DNA of 64,000 nt from Lumbricus rubellus (Eukaryota > Annelida > Clitellata > Crassiclitellata > Lumbricidae): assembly GCA_945859605.1 (NCBI GenBank), contig OX243817.1, positions 32,190,924 to 32,254,923 of the forward strand. The letters are read 5' to 3'. The position numbers were made by a program, and so were the translations under genes. The stretch's first letter is position 1; the number at the start of each line of letters is the position of its first letter. Of this stretch, positions 11,762-22,779 are shown piece by piece. Below the pieces are notes generated by a model, which ran no database searches, was not told the DNA's origin, and worked only from the letters and a program-made list of their open reading frames with translations.

Positions 11762-13837
11762 ATGAGTTGCGAAGATGATTCAGAAGACATGCGAGAATTC
11801 ATTCTCAATCTTCTACACGTTCGGAAAACTCACGGCCTCCTTCTGTGTGGCAGCGCTTTCGAAATGCCGGCTCAATATGCCTTGACGAATATGAGCGATA
11901 TTGATGTCATGTATTTTCCATTAGATATTTGTGCTCTGCCCACAGTGCCCAGCGACAAAACTCAACCGCCAAAAGGATTCAATGGAATGATCTTAACGAT
12001 TCAAATCGATGCTTTGCACCCTGGCTTCGCCAGACTCCATGATGCAAATCGTTCCCCGATTAAACATTGGGACGGTGGTCCTGCTTCAACTAAATTAGTT
12101 GTTGCAGATTCTAACACTGGAAGTGTATCGAAAATTCTCTTTCAGGTTGAGGGAAGACTTAGTCGTTTTAAAGTGGACAGGGTGTACGCAATTTGTTGTC
12201 CATGTTGGCCACCAGAAGCCGACGAATGGATATCGCGAAAAAGAAAATACGGATGGCCTTCAAAGAATGTCGTGGAAAGAATAGCCAAGCGCGGATGCCA
12301 TTTTGTTGCCAAGTCTCCACACACCAACTCTTCTGATTCTACGTTGTGGAGATTTTCGTTTTCTTTAGCGGAAACAATATTAATTCACACTTGGACCGAT
12401 GTTCAGAAGTACGTCTATCATTTATTGAAATTAATTAAAAATGAAGTCTTAAAAGATGTTCAAGGAGATTGCAAAACAGTTCTGTGCACTTATTTTCTCA
12501 AAACCTTGATGTTTTGGGCGTGTGAGGAGAAGGGTCCTGAATTCTGGAAAGACGAAAATCTGGAGAATTCGGTCGCCTATCTCTTGTGTCTTTTGATTGA
12601 ATGGCTGATAGAAAAACGTTGTCCGAATTATTTCATCCCCGAAAATAGCATGCTATGTGAATTAGGAGATGATTTTAATAGAAATAAAATTATTGAATTA
12701 CTATCCAATTATTGTGAAAGCAAAACTCTATCACAAATGATGTTGTCAAACAAGAAAGCATTTCCAAGGCGAAAATTTAAGATTTCGATACCAAATAAGT
12801 TCCTGCTTATTGTCCAATCATTTCACGTACGCGAATTCTACGATCATCCATTGGAGCCAGACATGAAAGAATACTTGTTGAATGATGTAACTAGAAAAGA
12901 CTCTCCTTTCTGGTCCCATTGGATCACCCTTCACAAAGCAATCAAGATTCACCTTCGACTGATGTCTACATTAACAAGTAGCCACAGTGAAGTCTTTGCT
13001 AACTCCGCAAGAAGTGACATCAATTTGGCTTTTGATTATTTCATGCATTCGTTTACATCAGTTGACGAAACGTATTCTGAGACAACCGTCTGTTTAGGTG
13101 AATCATTCTACGAAATTTTAGCATCTGTCTGTAAGAAAAGCAAACGTCGTTCACAATTCAGTGAAGAGGATAAATCTGATGACGTGACGAATGAAACATT
13201 CGAACCCTCTTCTGTCAAATGTCACCGTCGCGTGCGTTGCTATGCACGCAAAGACGAAGAAAGCCAAAACGTTATTGAAAGACTAAACTCTTCCAAAACA
13301 TCGCCACTTACGCCCCTTATAATCCAAGCTGTGGTCGATGAAATTGCAAAAACTCTGGAGAAGCCGTGCATGATCGTCAGTGCTGCTTTCCTTGCGAATT
13401 TTTGTCACACAGCACTAAACGTTTTCAGTCGTGAAATGGCGGGCAATGTTTTTGAAGACACTTTAATGAGATTGCTCGACACCAATGGAAATATTGTTCA
13501 ATCTGAGAGACTATATCCGATTGCGATAACGAGTAAATTGTCTCCTTTGTTTGACGAACATTTCCAGACTGTTCTAGGTTTTCTGACTTTGTGTCGTTCG
13601 ATAGGAGGATCTTCGGAGAGCAGTTCAGTACTGGTTCGAATATGTCCTGCTCAGTTGTTGAAATATCTCGGCATTCAGTTCGGGCGATATGAGCACTTTA
13701 GGAGTGTTAGGAAAGAACCGGATGATTTTAATTGCAATCATACATTTCATCTGTCGTTTGACATTCACGAGCCGTTGTCAGTTAAGTTCATGAACACAGT
13801 GCTTAGATTGAGTCAGTTTTCTAAACGCCAAAACTGA
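11762..13837 (+). CDS. Mab-21 domain cGAS-like nucleotidyltransferase, copy 2
   Basis: Single exon, 691 aa, same architecture as copy 1. Visible motifs are G30-S31 (LLCGSAFE), D46 and D48 (SDIDVMY), third acidic residue D139 (FKVDRVYAI), CPCWPPEADEW, GWPSKNVVERI, the WRFSFSLAE helix, CTYFLKTLMFWACEE and CPNYFIPENS. The C-terminal half holds the ETYSETTVCLGESFYE block and ends with LFDEHFQTVLGFLTLCR and VRICPAQLLKYLGIQF. The catalytic triad is intact, so it is a candidate cyclic-nucleotide synthase; the ligand is unknown. Copy 3 is its tandem sister by position. However, bases 12290-12421 are identical over 132 nt to copy 1 (1074-1205) while copy 3 differs there, pointing to gene conversion. 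Unlike copies 1 and 3 it lacks the overlapping upstream ATG. Confidence 0.9.
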   Translation: MSCEDDSEDMREFILNLLHVRKTHGLLLCGSAFEMPAQYALTNMSDIDVMYFPLDICALPTVPSDKTQPPKGFNGMILTIQIDALHPGFARLHDANRSPIKHWDGGPASTKLVVADSNTGSVSKILFQVEGRLSRFKVDRVYAICCPCWPPEADEWISRKRKYGWPSKNVVERIAKRGCHFVAKSPHTNSSDSTLWRFSFSLAETILIHTWTDVQKYVYHLLKLIKNEVLKDVQGDCKTVLCTYFLKTLMFWACEEKGPEFWKDENLENSVAYLLCLLIEWLIEKRCPNYFIPENSMLCELGDDFNRNKIIELLSNYCESKTLSQMMLSNKKAFPRRKFKISIPNKFLLIVQSFHVREFYDHPLEPDMKEYLLNDVTRKDSPFWSHWITLHKAIKIHLRLMSTLTSSHSEVFANSARSDINLAFDYFMHSFTSVDETYSETTVCLGESFYEILASVCKKSKRRSQFSEEDKSDDVTNETFEPSSVKCHRRVRCYARKDEESQNVIERLNSSKTSPLTPLIIQAVVDEIAKTLEKPCMIVSAAFLANFCHTALNVFSREMAGNVFEDTLMRLLDTNGNIVQSERLYPIAITSKLSPLFDEHFQTVLGFLTLCRSIGGSSESSSVLVRICPAQLLKYLGIQFGRYEHFRSVRKEPDDFNCNHTFHLSFDIHEPLSVKFMNTVLRLSQFSKRQN

Positions 13838-13948
13838 ATAGTCTATAAAACCGTGGACACAGTTTCTTTTATTTAAAATAATTTATTATACGCTGCTGAA
13901 TTCATCCGATGGATCATCACTGGATTTTCTATATCACGCAGACATGAT

Positions 13949-14645
13949 CTGGTATTTGTGGTAACCAGGCCCGGACAGGCCCGGATTAATCGCAGTGGTG
14001 ATTGTGCTGCAGCACAGGGCCCCAAGTTTTGGTGGGCCCCCAAATCGTAAAAATAAAAATAATAAAGTGGGGATTCAGATGAGAAACAGTGCAAATTGCA
14101 GTGCATTATGCATAGCAATCGTAGCTATGACTAAATATATATAACCAAATAAATTATAATGTCATAGTATATGATGACGTTTTTAGAGTTCCTTTTATTT
14201 ACAGTATTTATGGCAATGCAGGAAATTAAAATAATTAAAACGACCATTAAATGCTTTCATTAGCAGTTCAGAGTATCTGACAATTTGACAGCTTGGCAGC
14301 TGCTTTGAGCCTGCTCAACTATTTCTTTCACTGTGCTATTTTGGATTATGTTGCAACAGTTAAATGGTGATGTAAGCTTAAATTAGTTGAATCCTTAAAA
14401 GTAAGGAAAGAATTCAGGGATTTGGATTTCAGAAGTAATAAATTAAATTAAATAATTCTGGACAAGTAAATAAATAAAAAGGGTTACATAAGAAAATAAA
14501 AAACGGATTTTCCTTAGTCGATACACCTCTTACTCAAGGCAACAACTCATAGATAGAAAATTTAAGCCACAACATATTGTTTGCTGCTAACCAAGAAAAG
14601 CCTTTTTTTATTTTCTCAGGCTACATGTACATTGCCAGAAATACT
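13949..14645. other. Between duplication units; MITE scrap, no gene
   Basis: About 13965-14060 holds a GGGCCC-rich scrap (CAGGCCCGGA, CAGGGCCCC, GTGGGCCCCC) resembling the C/G-rich MITEs elsewhere in the window. The rest is AT-rich with no recognisable gene. Confidence 0.4.
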
Positions 14646-15387
14646 GTAACAAGTTCACGCTTACCTTTCTCCTGACTTTAGTCGACAGAAGATAATGCGG
14701 TACCGGTACTAATTATGATAACTTAATTAATTCAAAGTACAGAATGGAAAGATCCTTGAACTTATTGACCTTTGGCTTATCTCAGAATTGTGAATCTAGT
14801 AAAGTCCTATTGAAAGTTATTCGTTTCTAATGTTCAAATGGAAGGTCGTTAAGCTTATTAGGTAATTATAACGTCAAGTCATCGGAAACTTTAAGGCAGA
14901 CTTTTTTTTATGATATTGTCTAAATTAATAGCATTTTGTTCGTATGATAGCGGACATTCGTTGGAGCGAGCACACTAGCTTATTCTACGTAGGCCTAAAA
15001 TACAAGCCATTGAGAATTGATCAGATTGGAGTCCTCCATATAATAGTGAGTTCATTTATCGCTTCGAGCGCGACTTAATTCCTGCGGCCTTTCGACTGGG
15101 TCCAATATACACACTCTACGAGGAACTCAACGGCGCATGGCCCGTCAGGGCTCGTAGGCCTATACCTACCAACACCCGTGGATTCTGCATCAAATCTTCT
15201 GGCTCTCATGGCTTTTTTTAATGTGCAGTTGTACACAAAATGTGCAGTCGTAGAAGCACTTCTGTAGGCCTACAGTTAAAACTAGCAAAAACGTCATAGT
15301 CCTCGGATCGGAAATAATTTACAATGGAGAATGGGAAAGGAAAGAAGGAGTTGTGCAGTTCCAAAACCTTCTTAGAAACAGCCCTGC

Positions 15388-15700
15388 TTGTCTGTTGATC
15401 ACCATCTCTACGCAGACGACACCCAACTCTTTATATTCTTCTTCCTAGGCTCTTTCTCCACTTCCTTTGCTCAACTTCTCAATATGGTCAATCTAATCTC
15501 TCAATGGATGTCGTCCAACCTCCTCTGCCTCAACCCCTCCAAAACAGAATTCATTATCCTAGGTCTTCCCGCCCAAATCCAAAAAATCCCAGACCCTTCA
15601 ATACACCTATCGACTAACTCTTCATGTCTTACTTACTTTTACTTCTGATGCTCCTGTCCGCTATTTTGGTAGGCCTATATAATTATGACGAGATCATATG
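15388..15700 (+). pseudogene. LINE reverse-transcriptase fragment (CR1/L2-like), unit B
   Basis: Reads HLYADDTQLF (RT catalytic Asp pair), then a thumb segment with ISQWMSSN and LNPSKTEFIILG. These are hallmarks of CR1/L2-like LINEs. It is 5' and 3' truncated. It is the counterpart of 9503-9765. Confidence 0.75.
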
Positions 15701-16986
15701 TGTTGAAAATGTCTTTCTGCTCAACTTTGATTTATCATATTTGTAGGCCTATAGGCCTGCTATGCAAGGCCGTAGGTGGGAGGTCTTTTGGGTGCTTTAA
15801 ACCCCCCACCCCAAACGAAATAACCTAAAAATGAAAATGATGCATTTAGCCTACTAACACATGAAGTCAGAACTACAGTGTGTAATGCATTGGCAGCCCA
15901 AAACCCGCTGTGAGAGATCACGACGCTTCTCCAAACCCAGAAATTCTAGTCAGTTCATTCGGTTGCTTGTGGGCTTATTGCTCACGGTCGAGTAAACACC
16001 ACCCGATATAAAAATCCTGTTTACGGCTTTGTTTCTATGAAACAACCAATGCATGGGTTCGTGTTATGAGATAGGCAAGTGTGAGTGTTCGCCAGCTGCA
16101 ATTAGACAAGATAGGGCGTGACAACAAATAAGCACGATCATAATATTTATGCCTCGCCTGATCGTATACGGCTACGAGGTCAAAGGCAACGGCGGTTCAT
16201 TCATTTGACTATCAGCTAAAGACTGGTTTTCACCATGACCGAGCCTAGGATTTTTTCACTGTGTGATCTGCAGCCTATTTAACAAAGAAAAAAATTCTAA
16301 GGGATGATCGGGAGAGCCACTGGGCATCTGTCTGCCATGTCGGTAGGCCTATGTGTCGCTGCGGATGACTGTGGGCGTAGGCCTACTGGTCCTTGTCAGG
16401 TGTCAGGTGTCCTGGCCCGCCTATGCCTGCCATAACTCTGAGCAGGTTGCAATGCAACGCCTCAATGCTTTTTACCCAGAACCGGAAATATCAATGTTCG
16501 AGATGAGTTTTCACCCACATTGTTCCACCTTTCGTTGACGTAATATCAATAGGCCTATACATGTAATTATTGTCCTATCACAAGAGCGTTCACAATCTTT
16601 ACAATGATGAACGTTGTTGTCAAGGCAGCAGCACGTTTTATTGGGCCTACTGGTCTAACCACCTTCATAATGCAAGCACATATAAATTTAGGCTACACAG
16701 CCCTTGCCCATAAATAAGCATTGTGCGTAGACATAGACCAGAGCAGTAGGCTTCTTAGAGAAACTTCCATTCCATACGAGTGAGCCTATAAACTTGAAAT
16801 CACGCTTTTGCAAATGAGGACGTGGATGTCTAAATCGATCAGCTCAAAGACATCTTGGAGATGAGTCAGTAAATTACAGTTGTCTAAGCGTATAAATATG
16901 AGGCCCATATGACATAGGCTAAGTAGCAAAATTATTAATCCGCCTGCACTCGCAGATAGGTCGCCTATACTTAGTCTACACACACA

Positions 16987-17097
16987 ATGAACAATGAGTT
17001 GCGAAGATCATTCAGAAGACATGAGAGAATTCATTCTCAATCTTCTACACGTTCGGAGAACACACGGCCTTCTTCTGTGCGGCAGCGCTTTTGAAAT
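16987..17097 (+). promoter_or_regulatory. Long overlapping upstream ORF at Mab-21 copy 3
   Basis: ATG at 16987 is 7 nt before the main ATG (16994), out of frame, and runs about 36 codons into the main CDS. Copy 1 has the same upstream ATG but stops after 7 codons. If ribosomes use it, copy 3 output would fall sharply unless leaky scanning occurs. Confidence 0.35.
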
Positions 17098-19042
17098 GCC
17101 GGCTCAATATGTTTTGACGAACATGAGTGATGTTGATGTAATGTATTTTCCATTAGATATTTGTGCTCTGCCCAGCGACAGAACTCAACCGCCAAAAGAA
17201 GGAATGATTTTCACGATTCAAATCGACGCATCGCACCCTGGCTTCGCCCGACTCTATGATGCAAATCGTTCTCCGATTAAACATTGGGACGGTGGTCCTG
17301 CTTCAACTAAATTAGTTGTTGCAGATTCTAACACTGGAAGTGTATCGAAAATTCTCTTTCTGGTTGAGGGAAGACTTAGTCGTTTTAAAGTGGACAGAGT
17401 GTACGCAATTCGTTGTCCATGTTGGCCATCAGAAGCTGACGAATGGATATCGCGAAAAAGAAAATATGGATGGCCTTCAAAGGACGTCGTGGAAAGAATA
17501 GCCAAGCGCGGATGCCATTTTGTTGCAAAGTCTCCACACCTCAAATCCTCTGACTATACTTTGTGGAGAATTTCATTTTCTTTAGCGGAAACAATATTAA
17601 TTCACACTTGGACCGATGTTCAGAAGTACGTCTATCATTTATTGAAATTGATTAAAAATGAAGTCTTAAAAGATGTTCAAGGAGATTGCAAAACAGTACT
17701 GTGCACTTATTTTCTCAAAACTTTGATGTTTTGGGCATGTGAGGAGATGGGACCAGAATTCTGGAAAGACGAAAATCTGGAAAATTCCGTCTCATATCTC
17801 TTGTGTCTTTTGGTTAAATGGCTGATCGAAAAACGTTGTCCGAATTATTTTATCCCCAAGAATAACATGCTATGTGAGTTGCGAGATGATTGTAATTATA
17901 GTAAGGTCATTGAATTACTATCTAATTACTGTGAAAACAACGCTCCATTACAAATGATGTTGTCACACAAGAAAGCATATCCAAGGCGAAAAGTTAAGGT
18001 TGCGATACCAAATAAACTGCTGCTTCTTGTCCAATCATTTCAAGTGCGAGAGTCTTATGAACATCCATTCGATTCATACATGAATTCATACATACTGGAG
18101 GGCGTAACTAGAAAAGATTCTCTTTTCTGGTCCCACTGGAGAAGCCTATACAGGGCAATCAAGATTCATCTTCGGCTGATGTCTGTATTAACGAGCAGTG
18201 AAGCCCTAACTGACTCTGCAAGTGATATGAAGTTGGCTTTTGATTATTTCATGCATTCATTAACATCAATTGACGAAACGTATTCTGAGACAACCGTCTG
18301 TTTAGGTGAATCATTATACGAAAATTTATCATCTCTTTGTGAGAAAATGAGACTTGATTCAAAATCCAGTGAAGCGGGTAAATCTGATGACGTGAATAAT
18401 GACGTGGTCAAATCCTCTGAAAAATACCACAATCGCGTATGTTGCTATAGACGTAAAGAGGAAGAAAATCAGAACGTCAGTGAGGGCCTGAATTCTTCTA
18501 ATACATGGCGATTTTCATCTATTATAATCCAGGCTGTGTTCGAGGAAATCGCACAAACTCTGGAGAAGCCGTGCATGATCGTCAGCGCTGCTTTCCTTGC
18601 GAATTTTTGTCACAAAGCACTAACCGTTTTCAGTCGTGAAATGGCGGGCAATGTTTTTGAAAACACTTTAATGACATTGCTCGATTCGAAGGGAAATATT
18701 GTTCAATCTGAGAGACTATATCCAATTGCAATAACGAGCAAATTGTCTCCTTTGTTTGACGAACATTTCCAGACTGTTCTAGGTTTTCTGACTTTGTTTG
18801 GTGCGATAACAGAATCGTCGGAGAGCAGCTCAGTACTGGTTCGAATATGTCCTGCTCAATTGTTGAGATATCTCGGCATTCAATTTGGGCGATATGAGCA
18901 CTTTAGAAATGATAGGAGACAACTGGACGATTTTAATTGTAATCATCAATTTCATCTGTCGTTTGACATTCACGAGCCGTTGTCAGTTAAGTTCATGAAC
19001 ATAGTGCTTCGATTGAGTCAGTTTTCTAAACGCCAAATCTGA
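16994..19042 (+). CDS. Mab-21 domain cGAS-like nucleotidyltransferase, copy 3
   Basis: Single exon, 682 aa. Motifs: G30-S31, D46 and D48 (SDVDVMY), third acidic residue D134 (FKVDRVYAI), CPCWPSEADEW, GWPSKDVVERI, WRISFSLAE, CTYFLKTLMFWACEE, CPNYFIPKNN. All residues expected for catalysis are present. The middle (residues ~370-490: MNSYILEGVTRKDS, MKLAFDYF, EKMRLDSKS) resembles copy 1, while the region around HWDGGPASTKLV and the last ~190 residues (KPCMIVSAAFLANFCH, VRICPAQLLRYLGIQF) resemble copy 2, so the gene is a mosaic. It is convergent with the kinase gene whose stop is at 20588. Function as a nucleic-acid-activated synthase is inferred from family membership. Confidence 0.9.
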   Translation: MSCEDHSEDMREFILNLLHVRRTHGLLLCGSAFEMPAQYVLTNMSDVDVMYFPLDICALPSDRTQPPKEGMIFTIQIDASHPGFARLYDANRSPIKHWDGGPASTKLVVADSNTGSVSKILFLVEGRLSRFKVDRVYAIRCPCWPSEADEWISRKRKYGWPSKDVVERIAKRGCHFVAKSPHLKSSDYTLWRISFSLAETILIHTWTDVQKYVYHLLKLIKNEVLKDVQGDCKTVLCTYFLKTLMFWACEEMGPEFWKDENLENSVSYLLCLLVKWLIEKRCPNYFIPKNNMLCELRDDCNYSKVIELLSNYCENNAPLQMMLSHKKAYPRRKVKVAIPNKLLLLVQSFQVRESYEHPFDSYMNSYILEGVTRKDSLFWSHWRSLYRAIKIHLRLMSVLTSSEALTDSASDMKLAFDYFMHSLTSIDETYSETTVCLGESLYENLSSLCEKMRLDSKSSEAGKSDDVNNDVVKSSEKYHNRVCCYRRKEEENQNVSEGLNSSNTWRFSSIIIQAVFEEIAQTLEKPCMIVSAAFLANFCHKALTVFSREMAGNVFENTLMTLLDSKGNIVQSERLYPIAITSKLSPLFDEHFQTVLGFLTLFGAITESSESSSVLVRICPAQLLRYLGIQFGRYEHFRNDRRQLDDFNCNHQFHLSFDIHEPLSVKFMNIVLRLSQFSKRQI

Positions 19043-19138
19043 ATATAGGCTAGTATCATGGACACCGTTTCTTCTATTTAAAATAATTTATTTTGTGCTG
19101 TTGACTTCGTATCTGGATTGTCTATGCCACGCAGACAT

Positions 19139-20587
19139 TGAACTTGTTGTAAATCTGTCGTGGATAACAATCCATTTTTATCGCTGTAAGTCCATTTATT
19201 TGTGGTTTGCTATTTATTATATGATATCTGCGTGATGGAGCCCATTCATTTCAATGAAAGTGTATGACTATGATTTTTACAAGACAGGATAATACCGGTG
19301 ATGAAGCATGCAGCAGAGACCAGTATACTGACGAGGCTAGAGGAAGTGTTAGGCCTACTTGAGAAAACAAAGATGTGAATGCTTCGGAGAAAACCTGAAG
19401 TCTCCATGGAGGATTCGAAAGGAATGACGTAATCAGAAAGACTTTGGGAGTTGCATGTATTACTGAAATATAAGAAATATCAGGTTGAGATCGTATTTTC
19501 ATAATATGACATGAGAAAATAGGATGGATACTGCCTGAAGGGAATTACATGTATGAGGGCAGAGGTCATCAGTGTGTAATCCCCTACGGTTTGGCCCACC
19601 CTGTACATGACACCACAATTATACCCGACATCTCCAAGAATGAAGAATGAGGATACAGGTGACAGGAACAAGTGGAGAGGAATGAATTCGGGTCTGAATG
19701 TCATGGTATATATACAAGTGAGCAAACAAAGACCTCAAAGGTGTTTCGACAATATCTTGGTCCGAAGAAAGAATTTCGAAATGAAATTTTAGAGGCTTAA
19801 AGACAATTCATATTTTACACACGATGACCGGATTTAATTTCATTGACTTTGCGCTGCCCAAAATTATGTTTTAAGTTCCGGATCTTTAAAACTATTTAAC
19901 CCTGTAACGACCAGCATGTAGTCGAATGCATAGAAACATATGTAGCTGGTCGTTAACGGGTTAAAACGATTGTACCACGTAGCTAGGCTACGTAAGCCAT
20001 ATAGGCTAAAAGACCGAATGATTGATTAGTTCTCTAACAGTTTAGCGACGAGTTGCATTTATTTCCTAGTCACTTTTAGTAAACCTTGGTCGTGAAATCC
20101 TAATTTAAGAGCTAGGTTAATGATAATTAGCTTCTGTTGTCTAATGTTTAGAAATGTCCATTCGTAAACTACATGTAGTCGTAACATTGCTTTCACTGTT
20201 GAATACCAGAGTTCATAAACAAAATCCACTGATCATCTACATGTAGGGCCTATGCATAACCCATTAACCCCGTATCTACATGCAGCTCCATACAACCGTG
20301 TTTTGAAACGACGTCAGCCTGCAACCTGTGATTCCGTTCGATAGCAGTCAGTATGAGAATTTTAGGAAAATAGCGGTCGGCTCATACGTTGATTTATGTG
20401 TAGTTGTTGTGTGCAATAAAGACTTTACTATGGGGCCTAAGAGAAACTGGGGTTTGAATCCTCTTAATTCCCGGCAATTCTCACCCTGGTTACCGCCTGG
20501 AAACAACCGCCAAATTATGTTATCATGCAGCAATATACAGCAAAATTGACGCCTTCTATCCGCAGTTCATTGTACATGTAGCTTAAA
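19139..20587. other. Intergenic between Mab-21 copy 3 and kinase-UBL gene 1
   Basis: The two genes converge here, so the stretch should contain both 3' UTRs. It includes a roughly 70-bp hairpin at 19895-19966. A block at about 20405-20500 resembles 51690-51780 (gtgcAATAAA...CGGGCAATTCTCACCCTG) and may be a shared repeat, possibly a SINE scrap with a B-box-like GGTTTGAATCC. No further gene seen. Confidence 0.4.
19895..19966. repeat. Short inverted repeat (about 70 bp hairpin)
   Basis: TTTAACCCTGTAACGACCAGC near the left is matched by GCTGGTCGTTAACGGGTTAAA at the right, separated by about 30 bp. It looks like a tiny MITE or a structured element in the converging 3' UTRs. Confidence 0.65.
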
Positions 20588-22703
20588 TTATTCTGCGGAA
20601 ATTCTTTGTACGAGAAGACTCCGTCGAAATCCACCAGGCAGTCGTTGGCAGAATTCAATGGTACTGCCGTGGGAGATTCCAGAGTCCTTTATTGAGCTGC
20701 CACTGCCGTATTCCAGCTGTCGGCCTACAGCAAAAGTTAACAAAATAGCTTTGATTTACTTCAATTGTAATTAAAAAAAGGATAATCCTGTACCGGTAAT
20801 CAAAGTTCGTTATCGTCTTTTTGTGGTCGGTAGCTTATTTTATTCAAGACAGTTGCAAATGATATAATATATACTACTTCAACCAGTTTATACTTTCCTA
20901 GAATACCTAACCTCAACCTTAGTAGGCCTATGATTAGGCGGGAGGCACATGGGTGGAGTTTGGTTTCCGTTCTTGGGGGGGGGGGGAGTGCTTAAAACTT
21001 GGGCTTTGGTTGGGGCGGAGACTTAGTCCAGATCCGGGGGGTAATTGGCACGGGGGGTAGATGTCCGGGGAGTAATTGTCCTGGGAGGTAATTGTCCAGG
21101 GGTATAATTGTCGGGGGATAATTGTCCGGGTGGTAATTGTCCAGGGGGTAATTGCCCTAGAACCAATGCAATCTTTTTGACAGAACCGATGGTGACTTAC
21201 CGTCATAAATAAGATATATGGATCCAGGTTCACTTGCCAAACTAAAGACCGACGAAACGTTTGATATCAGTACATCAACATCCGCATTCTGCAAAATTAA
21301 TGCACACATGACAAAATCAGGTTTATGAGTATCGTACCGACAGAATTGATGGTTTGGATTAAGTTAGAACCGTTTTAAAATAGGAAAACATGTAGGATAT
21401 GTCTAAGTGTCGCGGTACGATTTTTTCAACATGACATTGTGTAGACCCGTAGGGCATAACACAGCTGGGTATCCTATAACGACTTTTGAAGGTATAGGCA
21501 TAATTATTCCAAGGAGATGCTCGGACGCCTGAACGTTTTCAGAGCTTAGTATAATTATTATCAGAACCGCAAATTCATCTGACAGGCAGAATGTCAAAAT
21601 TGTTAACCTGTTGATGATAAATAATTTTATAGCATCTTACAAACACATTTAGGCTATTTCAAGTTCATTATACTGATAGAAACGAGCAATTTACTGAACG
21701 CAAACCAATTATTTTATGCTATTTAATTTATTTATTTCTTCATTTCTATAGTGCCCTTCAAGCTCTCTACTCAGAGGCGCTCCCGACTACAGCGCTGACA
21801 CTGCATCGGAGTTTCACGCCGAAGCGCCCGAGCAATTGCAAGTGAATGACTTGATCAAGTTCCCTATACACAGAAGCTTGATGGTGAATTCGAACCTAGA
21901 ACTCTCTTCGGCTCAAAGGCGCCAACACCACCACTACACCACCGCGCACCACAATGTATAGGACTATGTAGATCTATATTATATGCATAGTGCATACCTC
22001 GTTAGCTTGGATCATCTTTGAACCTCCCGGGCCACGAACAGATACTCCGATGGCTAAAATAGATCAAACCATAACACTGTCTGAATCACGTTTTGAAAAT
22101 AAAAACCTGCTAATATTAACCGCAAAATCACAAATATATCTAAACAAAATCCTACATTTAGGCCTACCTTTGTAAATTATCAGTAGCCTAAGTCCTGGTA
22201 GGCAACTATTGTTAAGTTAAGTGAAAAATACGCTCGCATGAGTGGGTGAATAAAACTCTCACACTAAATTTCGTTAAGGAATCTTGAATGTGTTTTATTG
22301 ATCGCATGAAATTGAGAAAGGTCTGATGCTGTAACATTGGCTGGTCAGCAAAAACATACATAGGCTCTAATTTTAACAGGTTGCAATATATAAAATAGTG
22401 CACAATAAAATACTGACTGGTTACCAGAGTAGAAAAGCAAGCAAGACACTGAGTTTTACGAATATATGATATGAAAATTGTAAATTCAAGGCCCACACAG
22501 ACAAACCAAAGTAAGAGTCTACCATGCTCCTGAATTGCGTCGACATATCAGCGATTAAGCCGAATTAGCCATTATAAATTATAAGCAGCTCAAGAGCTGA
22601 GGTAAGAAGCACGCTAATGACGACTCCTATCTTTTGTTTTCTAATTGAACCCAATCAACACCATGTGCTGTCTATCATAATTAAAGTTATGATGATGATG
22701 ATA

Positions 22704-22779
<76 letters not shown>

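Larger units (their letters stand above)
8031..13948 (+). repeat. Segmental tandem duplication, unit A
   Basis: Matches 14646-19138 in the same order: lectin 3' flank (8031-8340 against 14646-14945), a LINE reverse-transcriptase scrap (about 9330-9760 against 15218-15700), a shared upstream block (about 10700-11760 against 15955-16990) and a Mab-21 gene with its 3' flank. Unit A carries extra insertions absent from B (MITEs at 8611-9004 and 10386-10695), so these arrived after the duplication or were lost from B. Confidence 0.85.
14646..19138 (+). repeat. Segmental tandem duplication, unit B
   Basis: Second copy of the block described at 8031-13948. Its left end is the former 3' flank of the lectin gene, but no lectin exon precedes it. 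The duplication therefore began just downstream of the lectin coding region, or the lectin part was lost from this unit. The right end of similarity is about 100 bp after the Mab-21 stop codon. Confidence 0.85.

Noticed and set aside
21403..21597. Open frame reading AVLCPTGLHNVMLKKS as the missing UBL hairpin exon of kinase gene 1
   Set aside because: Its donor (gtaccg) gives a phase that does not join the next exon without a stop, and the fit to the gene 2 hairpin is weak.
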